DNA from: Paenactinomyces guangxiensis
GTDB taxonomy: Bacteria > Bacillota > Bacilli > Thermoactinomycetales > Thermoactinomycetaceae
Reading direction: 5' to 3'
Assembly (NCBI RefSeq): GCF_016055185.1
Contig: NZ_JAECVR010000030.1
Coordinates: forward strand, 1-35,217
DNA length: 35,217 bases
Each line of letters begins with the position of its first letter. Position 1 is the first letter of the stretch. Of this stretch, positions 1 through 7,599 are shown one piece after another. Below the pieces are notes generated by a model. It made no database searches. It was given only the letters and a program-made list of their open reading frames with translations, and had not been told where the DNA came from. The position numbers and the translations under genes were made by a program.

Positions 1-126
1 AAACTCAAAGGTCTTTTTAATCAGCTGCTCTACTCTGTTCAGATTAACCGGGTCATCCCGGAAAAGTTCCGGATAATAATGATGAATCATTCCGGTACAA
101 GACCCGGAGGGGGATACAACATATTG
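1..126 (-). pseudogene. lutA: lutA-like fragment (L-lactate oxidation Fe-S subunit)
   Basis: Read leftwards from about 126, the frame stays open to the window edge. It begins YVVSPSGSCTGM and continues through HHYYPELFRDDP. This matches the internal YVVSPSGSC...LFQDDP segment of LutA-type proteins, the cysteine-rich (CCG) Fe-S subunit of the LutABC L-lactate oxidation complex. In LutA this segment lies roughly 70 residues from the N-terminus, so here the N-terminal part is missing. The frame is joined directly to permease sequence that is in another frame, and no start codon or ribosome site precedes it. The rest lies beyond the edge and may be intact. L-lactate oxidation fits the neighbouring rhamnonate genes, whose diketo route ends in pyruvate and L-lactate. 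Confidence 0.7.
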
Positions 127-329
127 TGAATCTTCGTCGGCAGCCACAGACTAAATCCATAGTATCCCATCTGAATCAGGAAATAAAAAACCAATAACAG
201 CCACACATTTTTGCTTTTAAATATATCCCGGAAGCTGCCGATAGGCTTTTCTACTTTTTGCTCATCAGAGTTCGTGCTTTCCAGATATTCACCTTCTTCT
301 CTGGACAGCCATTTTGCCTCTTTTGGACT
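126..329 (-). pseudogene. MFS sugar-acid permease, internal fragment
   Basis: In the minus frame starting at 329 the translation runs SPKEAKWLSREEGEYLES, then a charged linker, then NVWLLLVFYFLIQMGYYGF and SLWLPTKIH. This is the central loop and the following membrane segment of an anion:cation symporter (ACS) family MFS permease, the class that carries L-rhamnonate (RhmT), galactonate and tartrate. Only about 68 of some 430 residues remain. There is no start at the right edge, where it abuts the cut rhmD, and the frame runs into lutA-like sequence at about 126. It cannot make a transporter. In rhamnonate operons the permease normally lies next to rhmD, so it probably belonged to this operon. 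Confidence 0.7.
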
Positions 330-588
330 TTAACCAGGCAGCAGGATATCCCCCGGTAGAGATGCCAAAACCAACGGTGCCATTGTCAGCTTCCACTTCT
401 ACTACAATCGTTTTTAAAGCATTAATTCCAAAGCTGGTACGGGTCGATTTGTATTCCGGATAGATACTCATGGGCGTGGAGATTTGTTGTACAATCCAAT
501 GCTCTTGTCCTTGATCATGATAGTCTCCGCCCCCGCCTTCCACGACATAAGCACGGATTGCAGCAATTTTACGCCCTACTTTACTCAT
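289..588 (-). pseudogene. rhmD: L-rhamnonate dehydratase, 5' fragment
   Basis: The start is intact: ATG at 588, with GGAGGAAAAC just upstream, 15 bases after the dehydrogenase stop. Residues 1-85 match the N-terminal domain of L-rhamnonate dehydratase (enolase superfamily). The GGGGDYHDQG motif, the HWI segment, TPM and the SFGIN...VVEVEADNG strand are all visible. After YPAAW (about 334) the gene is cut and the frame enters permease sequence, ending at 289 after 14 foreign residues. The whole catalytic barrel, about 310 residues, is gone. The intact enzyme dehydrates L-rhamnonate to 2-keto-3-deoxy-L-rhamnonate. This is a broken gene or an assembly join. Confidence 0.82.
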
Positions 589-603
589 AAGTTTTCCTCC
601 CCC

Positions 604-1623
604 TTATGGTTGCAGGAATATTTTGCTTTCTGTTGCTTTCCCGGCAACAATTTCACTAAACGCATCCTGGCCTGCTTCGAGAGGGCGGGTTTCAGACCAG
701 CCTTCCTCAGAAATTTTCCCGTCCACCAGAAGCTGCACTGCATCATGAAAGTCTTGCCTTGTATAACAGAAAGAACCCAGCACCGTAATTTCACTTCTAA
801 TTAAATGATTAATGCGAAGAGGCGTTTCATCAATTCCGAGTCCAATATTCATAATTACTCCGCCAGGGTTGATTAACTCAAAAGCCTGTGTACGGGTTGG
901 AAGAAAACCGGCCGCATCAATAATCACATCAATTCCTTTCTCCCCTGCAATCTTGCTTATACGTGCCGGAACATCTTCTGTTTTGGGATTGATTACAAAA
1001 TCAATTCCCGCCTGCTGTACCGTCTTGAGCCGTTCATTATTCAAATCCAGGATGATAACCTTATTCGCTCCCAAAATTTTTGCAACCAAACCGCTTAATA
1101 AACCGATTGCTCCTGCTCCGTAAATCAAAACATTTGCAAATGGATAAATGGAAAGTACCCTTCTGACAGCTCTTAAACAACATGCAAGCGGCTCGGCTAA
1201 AGAGGCACGATTTGAATTTAAGTCTTCCGGAACAACAGTTACGGATGAAGCAGGGACAACCACATATTCCGCAAAAGCTCCGGGACGATGGATTCCTATA
1301 ATCTCCCGGTTATCACAAAGGTTTTCCACTCCTCTTCTGCACCGGTCACATTGGCCGCAATGAATCAGCGGATTGACAACAACCTTACTGCCGATAGAAA
1401 AACTTCCTGCATCTTCTCCAAGTTTGGCGATTCTACCACAAAATTCGTGCCCCATTACGAGCGGCGGTTTGCGCAAACTATTGTGACCCAAAAACCCTTC
1501 TATTTCCGAACCGCAGATGCCCACTGTTTCTACCATGATCAGAACCTCACCTTGTTGAACAGACGGAATATCCTGCTGTTCAACTTTCATTGTGTTAGGC
1601 CCAGTCCATACAAGTGTTTTCAT
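604..1623 (-). CDS. Zinc-dependent alcohol dehydrogenase (MDR family)
   Basis: A 339-residue medium-chain dehydrogenase of the sorbitol/threonine dehydrogenase type. Visible features are the catalytic zinc site (Cys37 in GICGSE; His59-Glu60 in MGHEFCG), the structural zinc cluster (Cys89, 92, 95 and 103 in HCGQCDRC...C) and the NAD-binding GAGAIGLL loop. I chose the ATG at 1623 because GGAGAG lies 4 bases upstream of it; a TTG four codons earlier would overlap that ribosome site. It lies 33 bases downstream of the hydrolase gene and 15 bases before rhmD, so the genes were one operon. By context it probably oxidises 2-keto-3-deoxy-L-rhamnonate at C4, a step usually made by a short-chain enzyme. 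The substrate is inference; the family is clear. Confidence 0.88.
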   Translation of the reverse strand: MKTLVWTGPNTMKVEQQDIPSVQQGEVLIMVETVGICGSEIEGFLGHNSLRKPPLVMGHEFCGRIAKLGEDAGSFSIGSKVVVNPLIHCGQCDRCRRGVENLCDNREIIGIHRPGAFAEYVVVPASSVTVVPEDLNSNRASLAEPLACCLRAVRRVLSIYPFANVLIYGAGAIGLLSGLVAKILGANKVIILDLNNERLKTVQQAGIDFVINPKTEDVPARISKIAGEKGIDVIIDAAGFLPTRTQAFELINPGGVIMNIGLGIDETPLRINHLIRSEITVLGSFCYTRQDFHDAVQLLVDGKISEEGWSETRPLEAGQDAFSEIVAGKATESKIFLQP

Positions 1624-1656
1624 ATTTCTCTCCAATCCTGTTCAATCATTTTCTTT

Positions 1657-2562
1657 CTATCTGACCCTATTTTTTAGAAGGCCGATTTTTTCAATCTCAA
1701 CCGTACATATATCGCCATGTTTCAAAAACACCTGGGGATTGCGGAATACACCAACTCCATGCGGTGTTCCTGTTGCAATGATGTCACCGGGTTCAAAGGT
1801 AAAACCTTTTGATAAGTATGAGATTAGATAGGGAATCTTGAAGATCATGTGAGATGTATTAGAATCCTGTAACACTTCTCCGTTAAGATCTAATTTGATG
1901 GCCAAATGATGAGGATTTTCAATTTCATCAGCGGTCACGATTGCTGGCCCCAAAGGCGCAAATGTATCAAATGATTTTCCTCTCACCCACTGGCCGTCCG
2001 CAAATTGGACATCCCGTGCACTTATATCATTTAAGATTGTGTAGCCAAACACGTAATTAAAAGCTTCCTCTTCCGCAATGTTTTTCCCGCGTTTTCCAAT
2101 GACAACGGCCAGCTCGGCTTCAAAATCAACCTGTTCGGAATTCTCGGGCAATAATATTTCTGCTTCCGGACCGATGATACAAGAAGGCCATTTTGAAAAA
2201 ATTAACGGCTTTTTCGGCGGCTCCACATTTTGCTCCCGGCAATGGTCCATATAATTATTACCCACACAGACAACTTTGCCGGGATTGCAGAGCGGCGCGA
2301 GGATCGAAACATCATCCAGTAGATGTTTGACGGATAAATCAGTATCTTTATTTGTTTCTAACCAATCTGTAAGGGTTTTAACATAGGTTTTGGCTTTGTC
2401 CCCTTGTTGAATCAATGTCAGCATATCAGTAAGCAGAACGGGAGGGGACTGGTTAAAGCGGTTACAATACTCGTCGGAAAGCGCTTTCAAATCAATGACA
2501 TGACTTTGCTGTTTGATCCCCAAATATTGTTTTCCATCAACCTGATACATTATAAAATGCAT
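1657..2562 (-). CDS. Fumarylacetoacetate hydrolase-family protein, probable 2,4-diketo-3-deoxy-L-rhamnonate hydrolase
   Basis: A 301-residue FAH-superfamily enzyme. The C-terminal catalytic domain begins near VCVGNNYMDH (residue 98). It has the metal ligands Glu148 and Glu150 (DFEAELAVVIGK) and Asp179 (LNDISARD), then the WVRGKSFDTFAPLGP loop and the closing GDIIATGTPHGVG segment. The ATG at 2562 has GGGGG 8 bases upstream. Family members split C-C bonds in 2,4-diketo acids or decarboxylate them, using Mg or Mn. Beside rhmD, a dehydrogenase and a lutA fragment, the best guess is hydrolysis of 2,4-diketo-3-deoxy-L-rhamnonate to pyruvate and L-lactate. It is the first gene after the IclR gene and has an IclR-type operator in its upstream gap. 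Family certain, substrate inferred. Confidence 0.87.
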   Translation of the reverse strand: MHFIMYQVDGKQYLGIKQQSHVIDLKALSDEYCNRFNQSPPVLLTDMLTLIQQGDKAKTYVKTLTDWLETNKDTDLSVKHLLDDVSILAPLCNPGKVVCVGNNYMDHCREQNVEPPKKPLIFSKWPSCIIGPEAEILLPENSEQVDFEAELAVVIGKRGKNIAEEEAFNYVFGYTILNDISARDVQFADGQWVRGKSFDTFAPLGPAIVTADEIENPHHLAIKLDLNGEVLQDSNTSHMIFKIPYLISYLSKGFTFEPGDIIATGTPHGVGVFRNPQVFLKHGDICTVEIEKIGLLKNRVR

Positions 2563-2709
2563 GCTGTTTTCCCCCTTTTTTAATAACCAATGTTTCTGTC
2601 ACTACACCGCAGTCAGCCATCACCTCCTTTAAGAAGTACATCATTTACATGTTTCATCTAAAAATGGATGAAAAGAAAAATATCATCTTATTCAGCAATC
2701 CGCATAATT

Positions 2710-2733
2710 GTTCGCATATATGAACGACGTTCG
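2710..2733. promoter_or_regulatory. Probable IclR-family operator upstream of the hydrolase operon
   Basis: This site holds the near-palindrome GTTCGCATATATGAAC (2710-2725) followed by a further TTCG half-site. Without gaps, 18 of 24 positions match the site at 3585-3608 over the IclR gene start. It lies in the 211-base gap before the hydrolase gene, where the operon promoter must be. A common operator for the neighbouring IclR protein is inferred. Confidence 0.6.
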
Positions 2734-2773
2734 ATTCGATGCCTAAAAAAATTTAGATATGAACAATGGGCCC

Positions 2774-3568
2774 CTACTCTTTAAAATTGAAGTATAACTG
2801 TTTACCTAAAAAACCCAGTCTTCTTGAAATCATTAGAGCTGTTTCTACCACAATTTCACTAAACTTCTGCAAACGATCTTCATTCATTTTGGAAGCCAGA
2901 CTTGCGATACTGATAGCACCAATTGGTTTATTAAATTGATCATAGATCGCGGCAGCCACACAAAAAACTTCAAGTTCATTTTCTCTATTATCTATTGCAT
3001 AACCCCGCTGGCGAATAAGATTTAAATCACGGACCAGATCATCATAATGGGAAATCGTGTATGGTGTTTTGGGAACCAGTGCTCCGCCACCCGTAATCTC
3101 TTTTACCCTGTCATCAGAATATGCGGCTAACAACGCTTTTCCCAAACCCGTACAATACAGCGGCATTCTTGATCCCAGGGTTCCCGTTGTCCGGACTGAA
3201 GATAACGATTCCGCTTTATCTAAATATAAAAGCTCACCTTGATTTTCAATAGCCAAAAAAGCGGTTTCACCTGTTTTCGCACTCATCTCGTCTAAAAACG
3301 GATGAACAACTTGATGCATTTCGGTATTAGCTAAAACAGAAGCTCCGATTTCATACAGCTTGATCCCTAACTCAAACGTTTTAAGTTTCTCATTCTCTTC
3401 CAGGAATCCCTGGTCAACCATGGTATAAAGAATCTCAAATGCACTGCTCTTCGGTATATTTAACATCTGGCTAACTTCTGCCAATGTCAGAGGCCTTTTT
3501 TCTGTAGAAAGTAAACTTAAAATTTCCATGACTCGTGAAGCGGACTTATTCTTTTTAAAATGATTCAT
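2774..3568 (-). CDS. IclR-family transcriptional regulator
   Basis: A 264-residue regulator. The N-terminal winged helix (about residues 8-65) contains SRVMEILSLLS and LTLAEVSQMLNIPKSSAFEILYTM. The C-terminal IclR effector domain contains GSRMPLYCTGLGKALLA and the late RGYAIDNRENELEVFCVAAAI and PIGAISIAS segments. I chose the ATG at 3568, which follows GTGGTGAT; an upstream in-frame ATG at 3592 would lie inside the palindromic operator. IclR proteins bind as dimers or tetramers and answer a sugar-acid metabolite. Position and the shared operator pair suggest that it controls itself and the rhamnonate operon downstream. Ligand unknown. Confidence 0.92.
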   Translation of the reverse strand: MNHFKKNKSASRVMEILSLLSTEKRPLTLAEVSQMLNIPKSSAFEILYTMVDQGFLEENEKLKTFELGIKLYEIGASVLANTEMHQVVHPFLDEMSAKTGETAFLAIENQGELLYLDKAESLSSVRTTGTLGSRMPLYCTGLGKALLAAYSDDRVKEITGGGALVPKTPYTISHYDDLVRDLNLIRQRGYAIDNRENELEVFCVAAAIYDQFNKPIGAISIASLASKMNEDRLQKFSEIVVETALMISRRLGFLGKQLYFNFKE

Positions 3569-3584
3569 ATCATCACCACTATCC

Positions 3585-3608
3585 ATTCGCATATGCGAAC
3601 ATCATTCG
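3585..3608. promoter_or_regulatory. Palindromic operator at the IclR gene start
   Basis: It contains the perfect palindrome TTCGCATATGCGAA (3586-3599) and then a further ATTCG half-site. It sits just upstream of the chosen IclR start, where bound protein would block its own expression. It pairs with the similar site at 2710-2733. Confidence 0.65.
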
Positions 3609-3744
3609 ATAAATATATTATATTTAAAGTATGTATTGACTTTTTCCATTTGTCAACCAAATTTAAACTGATCCGTGCGGGTTGCAATGTCTGATTGAAG
3701 AAAGGGATGGAACTGTAACCCTGTTTTTATTTTGTAAAACATAT

Positions 3745-3796
3745 TTGACATCCTCTCCGGTGTGTATTAATATAAAGATGTAAAATATCTTTTACA
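3745..3796 (+). promoter_or_regulatory. Sigma-A promoter and dyad operator of the XRE gene
   Basis: TTGACA (3745-3750) and TAATAT (3768-3773) are 17 bases apart. The perfect dyad TGTAAAATATCTTTTACA (3779-3796) begins 6 bases after the -10 box and so overlaps the transcription start. A lone half-site, TGTAAAA, also lies at about 3733 just before the -35 box. The layout fits autorepression by the XRE protein encoded directly downstream. Confidence 0.75.
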
Positions 3797-3810
3797 TTTC
3801 GGGGGGTGAG

Positions 3811-4026
3811 ATGACAGGGATGGAAAATCGAATCAAAGAACTGAGAAAAGCCAAAAAAATGTCCCAGGAGGAACTGGCTAATCATTGCCGGGTATCCCGC
3901 CAAACAATTAATGCGATTGAAAATAATAAATATGACCCCAGTTTAGCGTTAGCATTTGAATTGGCGAAAATTTTAGGTGTAACAGTTGATGAGCTTTTTA
4001 AATATAAAAAGGGGGAAAACTCGTGA
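3811..4026 (+). CDS. XRE-family transcriptional regulator (small, HTH only)
   Basis: A 71-residue protein that is nearly all one Cro/C1-type helix-turn-helix: RIKELRKAKKMSQEELANHC, SRQTINAIENNKYDPS, then LAFELAKILGVTVDELF. Regulators of this size (YozG-like) usually sit in front of a small membrane protein gene that they control. GGGGGGTGAG lies just upstream. The second ATG at 3820 gives the more typical MENRIKEL N-terminus and better spacing, so the true start may be 3820. The stop overlaps the GTG start of the next gene, so the two are translationally coupled. It probably represses its own promoter through the dyad at 3779-3796. Confidence 0.9.
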   Translation: MTGMENRIKELRKAKKMSQEELANHCRVSRQTINAIENNKYDPSLALAFELAKILGVTVDELFKYKKGENS

Positions 4027-4421
4027 CGAAAAATAGATCAAATATCGCTATAATCATTATATTGGGGAGCATTTCCATATTTTTAGCGATCATGTATATC
4101 GCCGATTTTATAAATGGGATGAGCATTGAAGTATCTGATATCATTGTATGGGTGTTATTACTGACCTCCTGGTTTCAATTTCTGACATGGGGGTCGGACA
4201 ATAAAATACAGAAAGATGAAATGGGAAAGCAAATTGCAGCCACAAGCGCTAAAATCAGTTACCATATATTGACAGGAAGCCTTTTTTTACTGTGGATTTT
4301 AGACAGAATTATTTTTGTGAGGAAAAATGAATTTGGAAACATTTCATTGCTTGCGGCGCTATGTCTTGCTATCGTCATTTTTCCGGTCATCCAATTTTTC
4401 ATTGCAAGACGATACAGATAG
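4023..4421 (+). CDS. Four-helix membrane protein paired with XRE regulator
   Basis: A 132-residue protein starting at GTG within the stop overlap of the XRE gene. Four hydrophobic stretches are visible (about residues 8-28, 40-57, 77-96 and 106-126). A polar, charged loop follows the second (SDNKIQKDEMGKQI), and the C-terminus is basic (ARRYR). I do not recognise a specific family. The XRE plus small integral membrane protein pairing is common in Bacillales. Such partners have been linked to stress sensing or to immunity against membrane toxins, but nothing in the sequence settles this. Expression probably follows the XRE promoter. Confidence 0.8.
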   Translation: MTKNRSNIAIIIILGSISIFLAIMYIADFINGMSIEVSDIIVWVLLLTSWFQFLTWGSDNKIQKDEMGKQIAATSAKISYHILTGSLFLLWILDRIIFVRKNEFGNISLLAALCLAIVIFPVIQFFIARRYR

Positions 4422-4428
4422 CAAATTA

Positions 4429-4455
4429 GTGGCTCTTTCTTGATGAGAGAGCCAC
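4429..4455 (+). terminator. Hairpin after the XRE/membrane pair
   Basis: GTGGCTCT pairs with AGAGCCAC around an 11-base loop, 8 bases after the membrane protein stop. The plus strand has no T run after it, so termination would be weak. It may also serve the converging pectate lyase transcript. Confidence 0.45.
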
Positions 4456-4495
4456 AAAATGGTTTGGCAGAAGTGATGCCTTGAAAAGTATGATG

Positions 4496-5848
4496 CTATT
4501 TTAATTTTCCTGCACCTGCTTGTGCTTGAACCAGCGCCGGTACGCTTTGTGTTGGATCGATGCGGTTATATAGCCGGGGAACCCAGCCCACGTTTTCATT
4601 AAACCTCTGGGCGGGATCTGTAGTGGCCCGGTTGTAGGCGGCAACAAGATCCACCCGGTGGTGTTTGCTGCGGCCACTGATCATGGAGCCATCTTCATAT
4701 ATCGATGTTCCTTTCCAGTTCTTAAGAATTTTGGACGGATCAACATTATAATCAAAATCGAAATAATTGTTTTCCGCATAAATTTTAGACTCAACACCCA
4801 CACCTAATGCATAATCAAACCTATACTCCGATTCCTTTGAGAACTCATAGTAGTTATTATAGACATGCACCTCTCCGAAACGGACCCGGGGAAGGCGCTG
4901 GCTTAAATTTTTGTAATGGTTGTGGTGGAAGGTGACTTTTAACTTTCCGCGGTCGATATGGCCGTTATGGTCACTGGAACCAACAATGGTGACTTTGTCA
5001 TGATCCTGGAATACGTTGTACGAAACCGTGACATAATTTGCTCCGTTTTTGACATCCAGCAATCCGTCGTGCTGTTGATACGGGCGGCCAAAATATTCTC
5101 CAGAAGCGCTGTCCGGATGTGCACCGTCACTGAATGTATTGTGGTCAATCCAGACATGGTGGGTGCCGTTCAAAATGGAAATATTATCGTATTCGGAATT
5201 CCAATTTCCTTCCGAACCATCTGTCGGGTCCCATTGCGGGAAATAGTCGATCGGCGCTTCAAACTCAATATTCCGGATGATCACATTTTGCACATGATCC
5301 AGGATCAGACCTCCGCCTATAATTTTGGCATCATCCCCTTTGCCGATAATGGTGGTGTTTGAACCGACTTTAACCATGATTTGCTCTTCTTGTTTTTTCT
5401 GTGCAGCTGCCCGTGCGCTCTCCAACGGCCCATAAACCTCTTCGTCCATTCCCCACTTTTCCGGTGCATATTCAGCCAAATATTTTTCAAAGTCATACCC
5501 CGTACCCTTGCTGTAATCCTCAGCAGTCAGCTCCTGATTATGTTCATCCACATTCATTTTGATAGTACCCCTGACATAAATGATTTTCGGGGTGTCATTT
5601 TCCTGAGTGGTTAACTTGTCCCCTTTCAACGCTTCAATAAGCTCTCTCCGGTTGGTTACCGTAAATACATGGTCTGCATCCGCTGCCGCCCCTCCCGTTG
5701 TTCCCGTCAGGTTTTCCGTTCTGGCCGCCGCCCAGCCATCCTTTGGCCCCAGCACCTCGCGGCCCGGATCTTTGCCGCCCGCATGCACTGAAGTAAATGA
5801 AACTGCCAGGAGAGATGTCGCCAAAACTGTACTCAATAGTTTTTTCAC
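4496..5848 (-). CDS. pel: Secreted pectate lyase, polysaccharide lyase family 1
   Basis: A 450-residue exported enzyme that cleaves polygalacturonate by beta-elimination using calcium. A signal peptide (residues 1-23, ending SVHA) precedes a PL1 beta-helix. By alignment with B. subtilis Pel the calcium ligands are Asp221, Asp261 and Asp265 (in QHDGLLDVKNG). The catalytic arginine is Arg318 in SQRLPRVRFG, with Arg323 and Lys285 (DHDKVTIVG) supporting. The tail AGAGKL is also shared. The start is GTG at 5848 with AGAGGTG upstream. It is the last gene of the pectin locus but is separated from uxaC by a terminator and a 325-base gap, so it has its own promoter. Its products feed the importer, YteR and UxaC next to it. 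Confidence 0.95.
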   Translation of the reverse strand: MKKLLSTVLATSLLAVSFTSVHAGGKDPGREVLGPKDGWAAARTENLTGTTGGAAADADHVFTVTNRRELIEALKGDKLTTQENDTPKIIYVRGTIKMNVDEHNQELTAEDYSKGTGYDFEKYLAEYAPEKWGMDEEVYGPLESARAAAQKKQEEQIMVKVGSNTTIIGKGDDAKIIGGGLILDHVQNVIIRNIEFEAPIDYFPQWDPTDGSEGNWNSEYDNISILNGTHHVWIDHNTFSDGAHPDSASGEYFGRPYQQHDGLLDVKNGANYVTVSYNVFQDHDKVTIVGSSDHNGHIDRGKLKVTFHHNHYKNLSQRLPRVRFGEVHVYNNYYEFSKESEYRFDYALGVGVESKIYAENNYFDFDYNVDPSKILKNWKGTSIYEDGSMISGRSKHHRVDLVAAYNRATTDPAQRFNENVGWVPRLYNRIDPTQSVPALVQAQAGAGKLK

Positions 5849-5925
5849 GTTTTCACCTCTTCTTTTTTTAACCGCTTACATTTAATCTGCAAGCAGGTTT
5901 TAGCAGATTTCATCCCCAGTTTAGG

Positions 5926-5977
5926 ATATTTCAAACAAAATCATAATCAAATGTATTTACAATAATGTTTGAAATAT
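5926..5977. promoter_or_regulatory. Spaced 12-bp inverted repeat upstream of pel
   Basis: ATATTTCAAACA (5926-5937) and its exact reverse complement (5966-5977) are separated by 28 bases of AT-rich DNA. The centres are 40 bp apart, close to four helical turns. It lies about 80-130 bases before the pel GTG, a suitable place for an activator or repressor site. The regulator is unknown. I could not fix a single convincing -35/-10 pair in the gap 5849-6055. Confidence 0.5.
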
Positions 5978-6055
5978 TTATGTATTTTTTTGCCGTGGGA
6001 ATCAAGTGCTTGTCCTGTTACCGGGATATGAACAAACACTTTTGATATCGCAAAT

Positions 6056-6098
6056 AACATAGAAAAAGGGCAATCCTGTATGAGGAAGCCCTGTTTCT
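6056..6098 (-). terminator. Rho-independent terminator after uxaC
   Basis: On the minus strand an 11-bp stem with one mismatch (AGAAACAGGGC against the GCCCTTTTTCT arm) and an inner TCCT/AGGA stem run into CCCTTTTTCT and ATGTTATTT. It lies about 75 bases after the uxaC stop and separates uxaC from pel. Confidence 0.75.
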
Positions 6099-6173
6099 CA
6101 TTTGGTTATTTTTCTTTGTATTATCATATAGCAGACGTGCCGTGGCGGTACCCGGGTCAGGAGACAGATTCCT

Positions 6174-7574
6174 TTAAAGCCCGAAGTAACTTTTTGCATT
6201 CCGGTAACAAATATTTTCAACAATGGTTCCCAGCAACTCTTTGTCATTCGGGAACTCCCCGTTCTCCACCCATTCTCCTATTAAATTGCATAAGATTCTT
6301 CTAAAATACTCATGTCTTGTATAAGATAAAAAGCTTCTTGAATCTGTTAACATGCCAACAAAGCGGCTCAATAATCCGCAATCGGCCAATACCTTCATCT
6401 GCCGGATCATGCCTTCTATGGTGTCATTGAACCACCAGGCGGAACCGAATTGAATTTTTCCCGCAATCCCTCCGCCCTGAAACGAGCCTATCATCGTTGC
6501 AAGAATATGATTATCATTGGGATTTAATGAATATAAAATTGTTTTGGGCAAAGCATTCTCTGTATCCAGGGTGTCTAATAACCGGCATAGCGGATAGGCG
6601 ATCAAACTGTCATTCATCGAATCATATCCCGTGTCAGGCCCCAGCTGCCGGAACATTCTCGTATTATTGTTTCTGGCCGCATTGATATGGAACTGCATAA
6701 CCCATCCCAGCTCATGATAAAGTTTCCCCAGGAAAAGCAGGGTATAGGTTTTATATTTCTTTTCTTCCTCTAAGCTTATTGTATTTCCCTGCAAAGCCCT
6801 GGCATAAATAGCTGCGGCTTCCTCCTTCGTCGTTTCCGCATAAGGAACATAATCAAGGGCATGGTCGGAGATTCTTCCTCCGACAGAGTGGAAGAATCGG
6901 ACCCGCGATTCCAAAGCCGCCAGGAATTGATCATAATCACCAACCGGCTGCCTGGATGCCTGCCCAAGTTTATGCACCCAGTCGAAAAATCCTTTCCTGT
7001 TGATCTCAAGCCCTTTGTCCGGCCGAAAAGAAGGAAAAACCTTCACATCAAAGTCTTCAAGCTTTTTAATCTTCAGATGATATTCCAAAGAATCAACAGG
7101 ATCATCTGTCGTAACAACGACTTTCACATTTGATTTTTTAATGATATCCCTTGCCCCAAAATCTTCGCTATTCAATTTCTCGTTCACTTTTTCCCAAATC
7201 ACGGGCGCATTCTGTTCATTCAGCAATTCTGTTACTCCAAAGTAACGCTGAAGCTCCAGGTGGGACCAATGATACAGCGGGTTACCGATCGTCATCGGCA
7301 CGGTTTTGGCATAAGCCGCAAACTTATCATAGTCGCTCCCGTCTCCCGTTACATATCGTTCATCCACGCCGTTAGCCCGCATGACTCTCCATTTGTAATG
7401 ATCCCCGTACAGCCATACTTCCGTAATATTTTTGTATCGTTTATTTTCATAGATTTCCTGCGGACTTAAATGGCAATGATAATCAATGATCGGCATCTCT
7501 TTCGCATAATTGTGGTACAAATCTGCAGCTGTTTGATTGGACAGCAAAAAGTTTTCATCTAAAAATTTTTTCAC
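6174..7574 (-). CDS. uxaC: Glucuronate/galacturonate isomerase
   Basis: At 466 residues this is the usual UxaC length. UxaC converts D-galacturonate to D-tagaturonate and D-glucuronate to D-fructuronate in the cytoplasm, the first step after uronates from pectin enter the cell. It has the typical N-terminus KKFLDENFLLSN, the metal-binding IIDYHCH (His33, His35) of the amidohydrolase fold, VTTDDPVDSLEYH, GWVMQFHINAARNNN and LTDSRSFLSYTRHEYFRR. I chose GTG at 7574 because it gives the conserved N-terminus; the frame is open further upstream but has no ribosome site of its own. A short leader reading frame (7600-7635) has the better ribosome site. The promoter and palindromic operator lie at 7652-7702. 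The later genes of the pathway are not in this window. Confidence 0.96.
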   Translation of the reverse strand: MKKFLDENFLLSNQTAADLYHNYAKEMPIIDYHCHLSPQEIYENKRYKNITEVWLYGDHYKWRVMRANGVDERYVTGDGSDYDKFAAYAKTVPMTIGNPLYHWSHLELQRYFGVTELLNEQNAPVIWEKVNEKLNSEDFGARDIIKKSNVKVVVTTDDPVDSLEYHLKIKKLEDFDVKVFPSFRPDKGLEINRKGFFDWVHKLGQASRQPVGDYDQFLAALESRVRFFHSVGGRISDHALDYVPYAETTKEEAAAIYARALQGNTISLEEEKKYKTYTLLFLGKLYHELGWVMQFHINAARNNNTRMFRQLGPDTGYDSMNDSLIAYPLCRLLDTLDTENALPKTILYSLNPNDNHILATMIGSFQGGGIAGKIQFGSAWWFNDTIEGMIRQMKVLADCGLLSRFVGMLTDSRSFLSYTRHEYFRRILCNLIGEWVENGEFPNDKELLGTIVENICYRNAKSYFGL

Positions 7575-7599
7575 CCTGTTTCCCCGCCTTCCTGCTTTC

